A stretch of DNA of 64,000 bases from JAUWOY01 sp034431315 (GTDB taxonomy: Bacteria; Chloroflexota; Anaerolineae; VGOG01), in the NCBI GenBank assembly GCA_034431315.1, contig DAOUDK010000023.1, positions 55,016 through 119,015 on the forward strand, given 5' to 3'. Below the pieces are notes generated by a model that saw nothing but the letters and a program-made list of their open reading frames with translations, made no database searches and was not told where the DNA came from. A program made the translations under genes and the position numbers. Positions 63,884 to 64,000 of this stretch are shown one piece after another (positions within the stretch are counted from its first letter, which is position 1; every line of letters begins with the position of its first letter).

Positions 63884-64000
63884 AGAGCGTGTTTTAAAAG
63901 TCCTAATTGTGCCGCAAATCTGGGCCATGGCCCCACAAAACGGGCATTTACGGCTATTTTGTGGCTATAAATCCCCACAAATGGCCGCTGATCGACCCTT
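63884..64000. mobile_element. Probable left end of an insertion sequence (continues beyond window)
   Basis: GAGAGCGTGTTTTAAAAGTC starts abruptly after the fourth codon of the preceding gene and resembles the GAGCGTGTTT-type ends of several IS4/IS5-group elements. The following bases encode only a short open frame (to 63971). No transposase is visible within the window. Confidence 0.45.

Noticed and set aside
1..64000. CRISPR arrays, tRNA and rRNA genes
   Set aside because: I looked for regularly spaced direct repeats and for tRNA cloverleaf/TTCGAATCC-type arms on both strands and saw none; a covariance search could still find a missed tRNA.

Overview
The window looks like a chromosomal segment of an uncultured, GC-rich, anaerobic member of the Chloroflexota (Anaerolineae-like). 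The grounds are a secreted protein ending in the YLPLLWK-type C-terminus and carrying the long PT-rich linker typical of that phylum, promoters of the TTGACA-17-TATAAT type, many short palindromic repeats that run into reading frames, and oxygen-sensitive Fe-S, selenium and Fe(II) biology. The assignment is an inference from content; no marker gene was compared.

Layout. 1-2,900 (minus strand): the conserved translation block rpsB-tsf-pyrH-frr, with frr cut by the window edge. 3,100-9,800: a Trm112-like zinc protein, a cell-wall amidase, selD (itself a selenoprotein with an in-frame UGA), a two-component system and an ABC-2 exporter. 9,900-13,900: a ferrous-iron operon (DtxR-type regulator, FeoA, FeoB, FeoC-like protein, Cys-rich membrane protein) behind a consensus promoter and a 10-bp inverted-repeat operator. 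13,900-17,100: small-molecule methyltransferases, a racemase and an MBL-fold protein. 17,200-33,700: a co-directional island of about 25 genes opened by a PadR regulator. It holds DUF364, Mrp, DUF5320 proteins, two NifX-type proteins, an ECF S-component with a structured leader, ferredoxin, Map, an IscU-type scaffold, a second selenoprotein (C-GCAxxG-C-C family), a CoA-binding protein, a CDF transporter fused to a NifX domain, small zinc-ribbon proteins, two MinD-type ATPases with built-in ferredoxin clusters, MOSC and cupin proteins. This resembles a greatly expanded version of the Desulfovibrio orange-protein (ORP) loci and is the best candidate for an undescribed system.

34,000-40,900: a beta-helix/cohesin/dockerin secreted protein and an ECF transporter operon that starts with a THEP1-type NTPase. 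41,000-44,500: a TrmB-type regulator with a perfectly phased tandem operator, an ABC-2 exporter and a methyltransferase. 44,600-49,500 (minus): an EF-G paralogue and a DHH-CBS-tRNA nucleotidyltransferase fusion. 49,600-61,100: a sucrose/fructoside-type carbohydrate cluster (two GT4 enzymes, PfkB kinase, ABC importer, GH32-like hydrolase, GalT-like enzyme, MsmK-like ATPase). Its solute-binding-protein gene is broken by an 88-bp MITE and a frameshift. 61,200-64,000: an AlkZ pseudogene, a Nudix hydrolase, tldD, and what looks like the start of its partner pmbA cut by an insertion sequence.

The genes in this segment converge on metals and redox cofactors: Fe(II) import, selenium donor synthesis, Fe-S scaffolding and P-loop cluster-handling ATPases. 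Decay is visible in several places (pseudogenes, MITE, remnants). At least three families of small repeats have been absorbed in-frame by functional-looking proteins.
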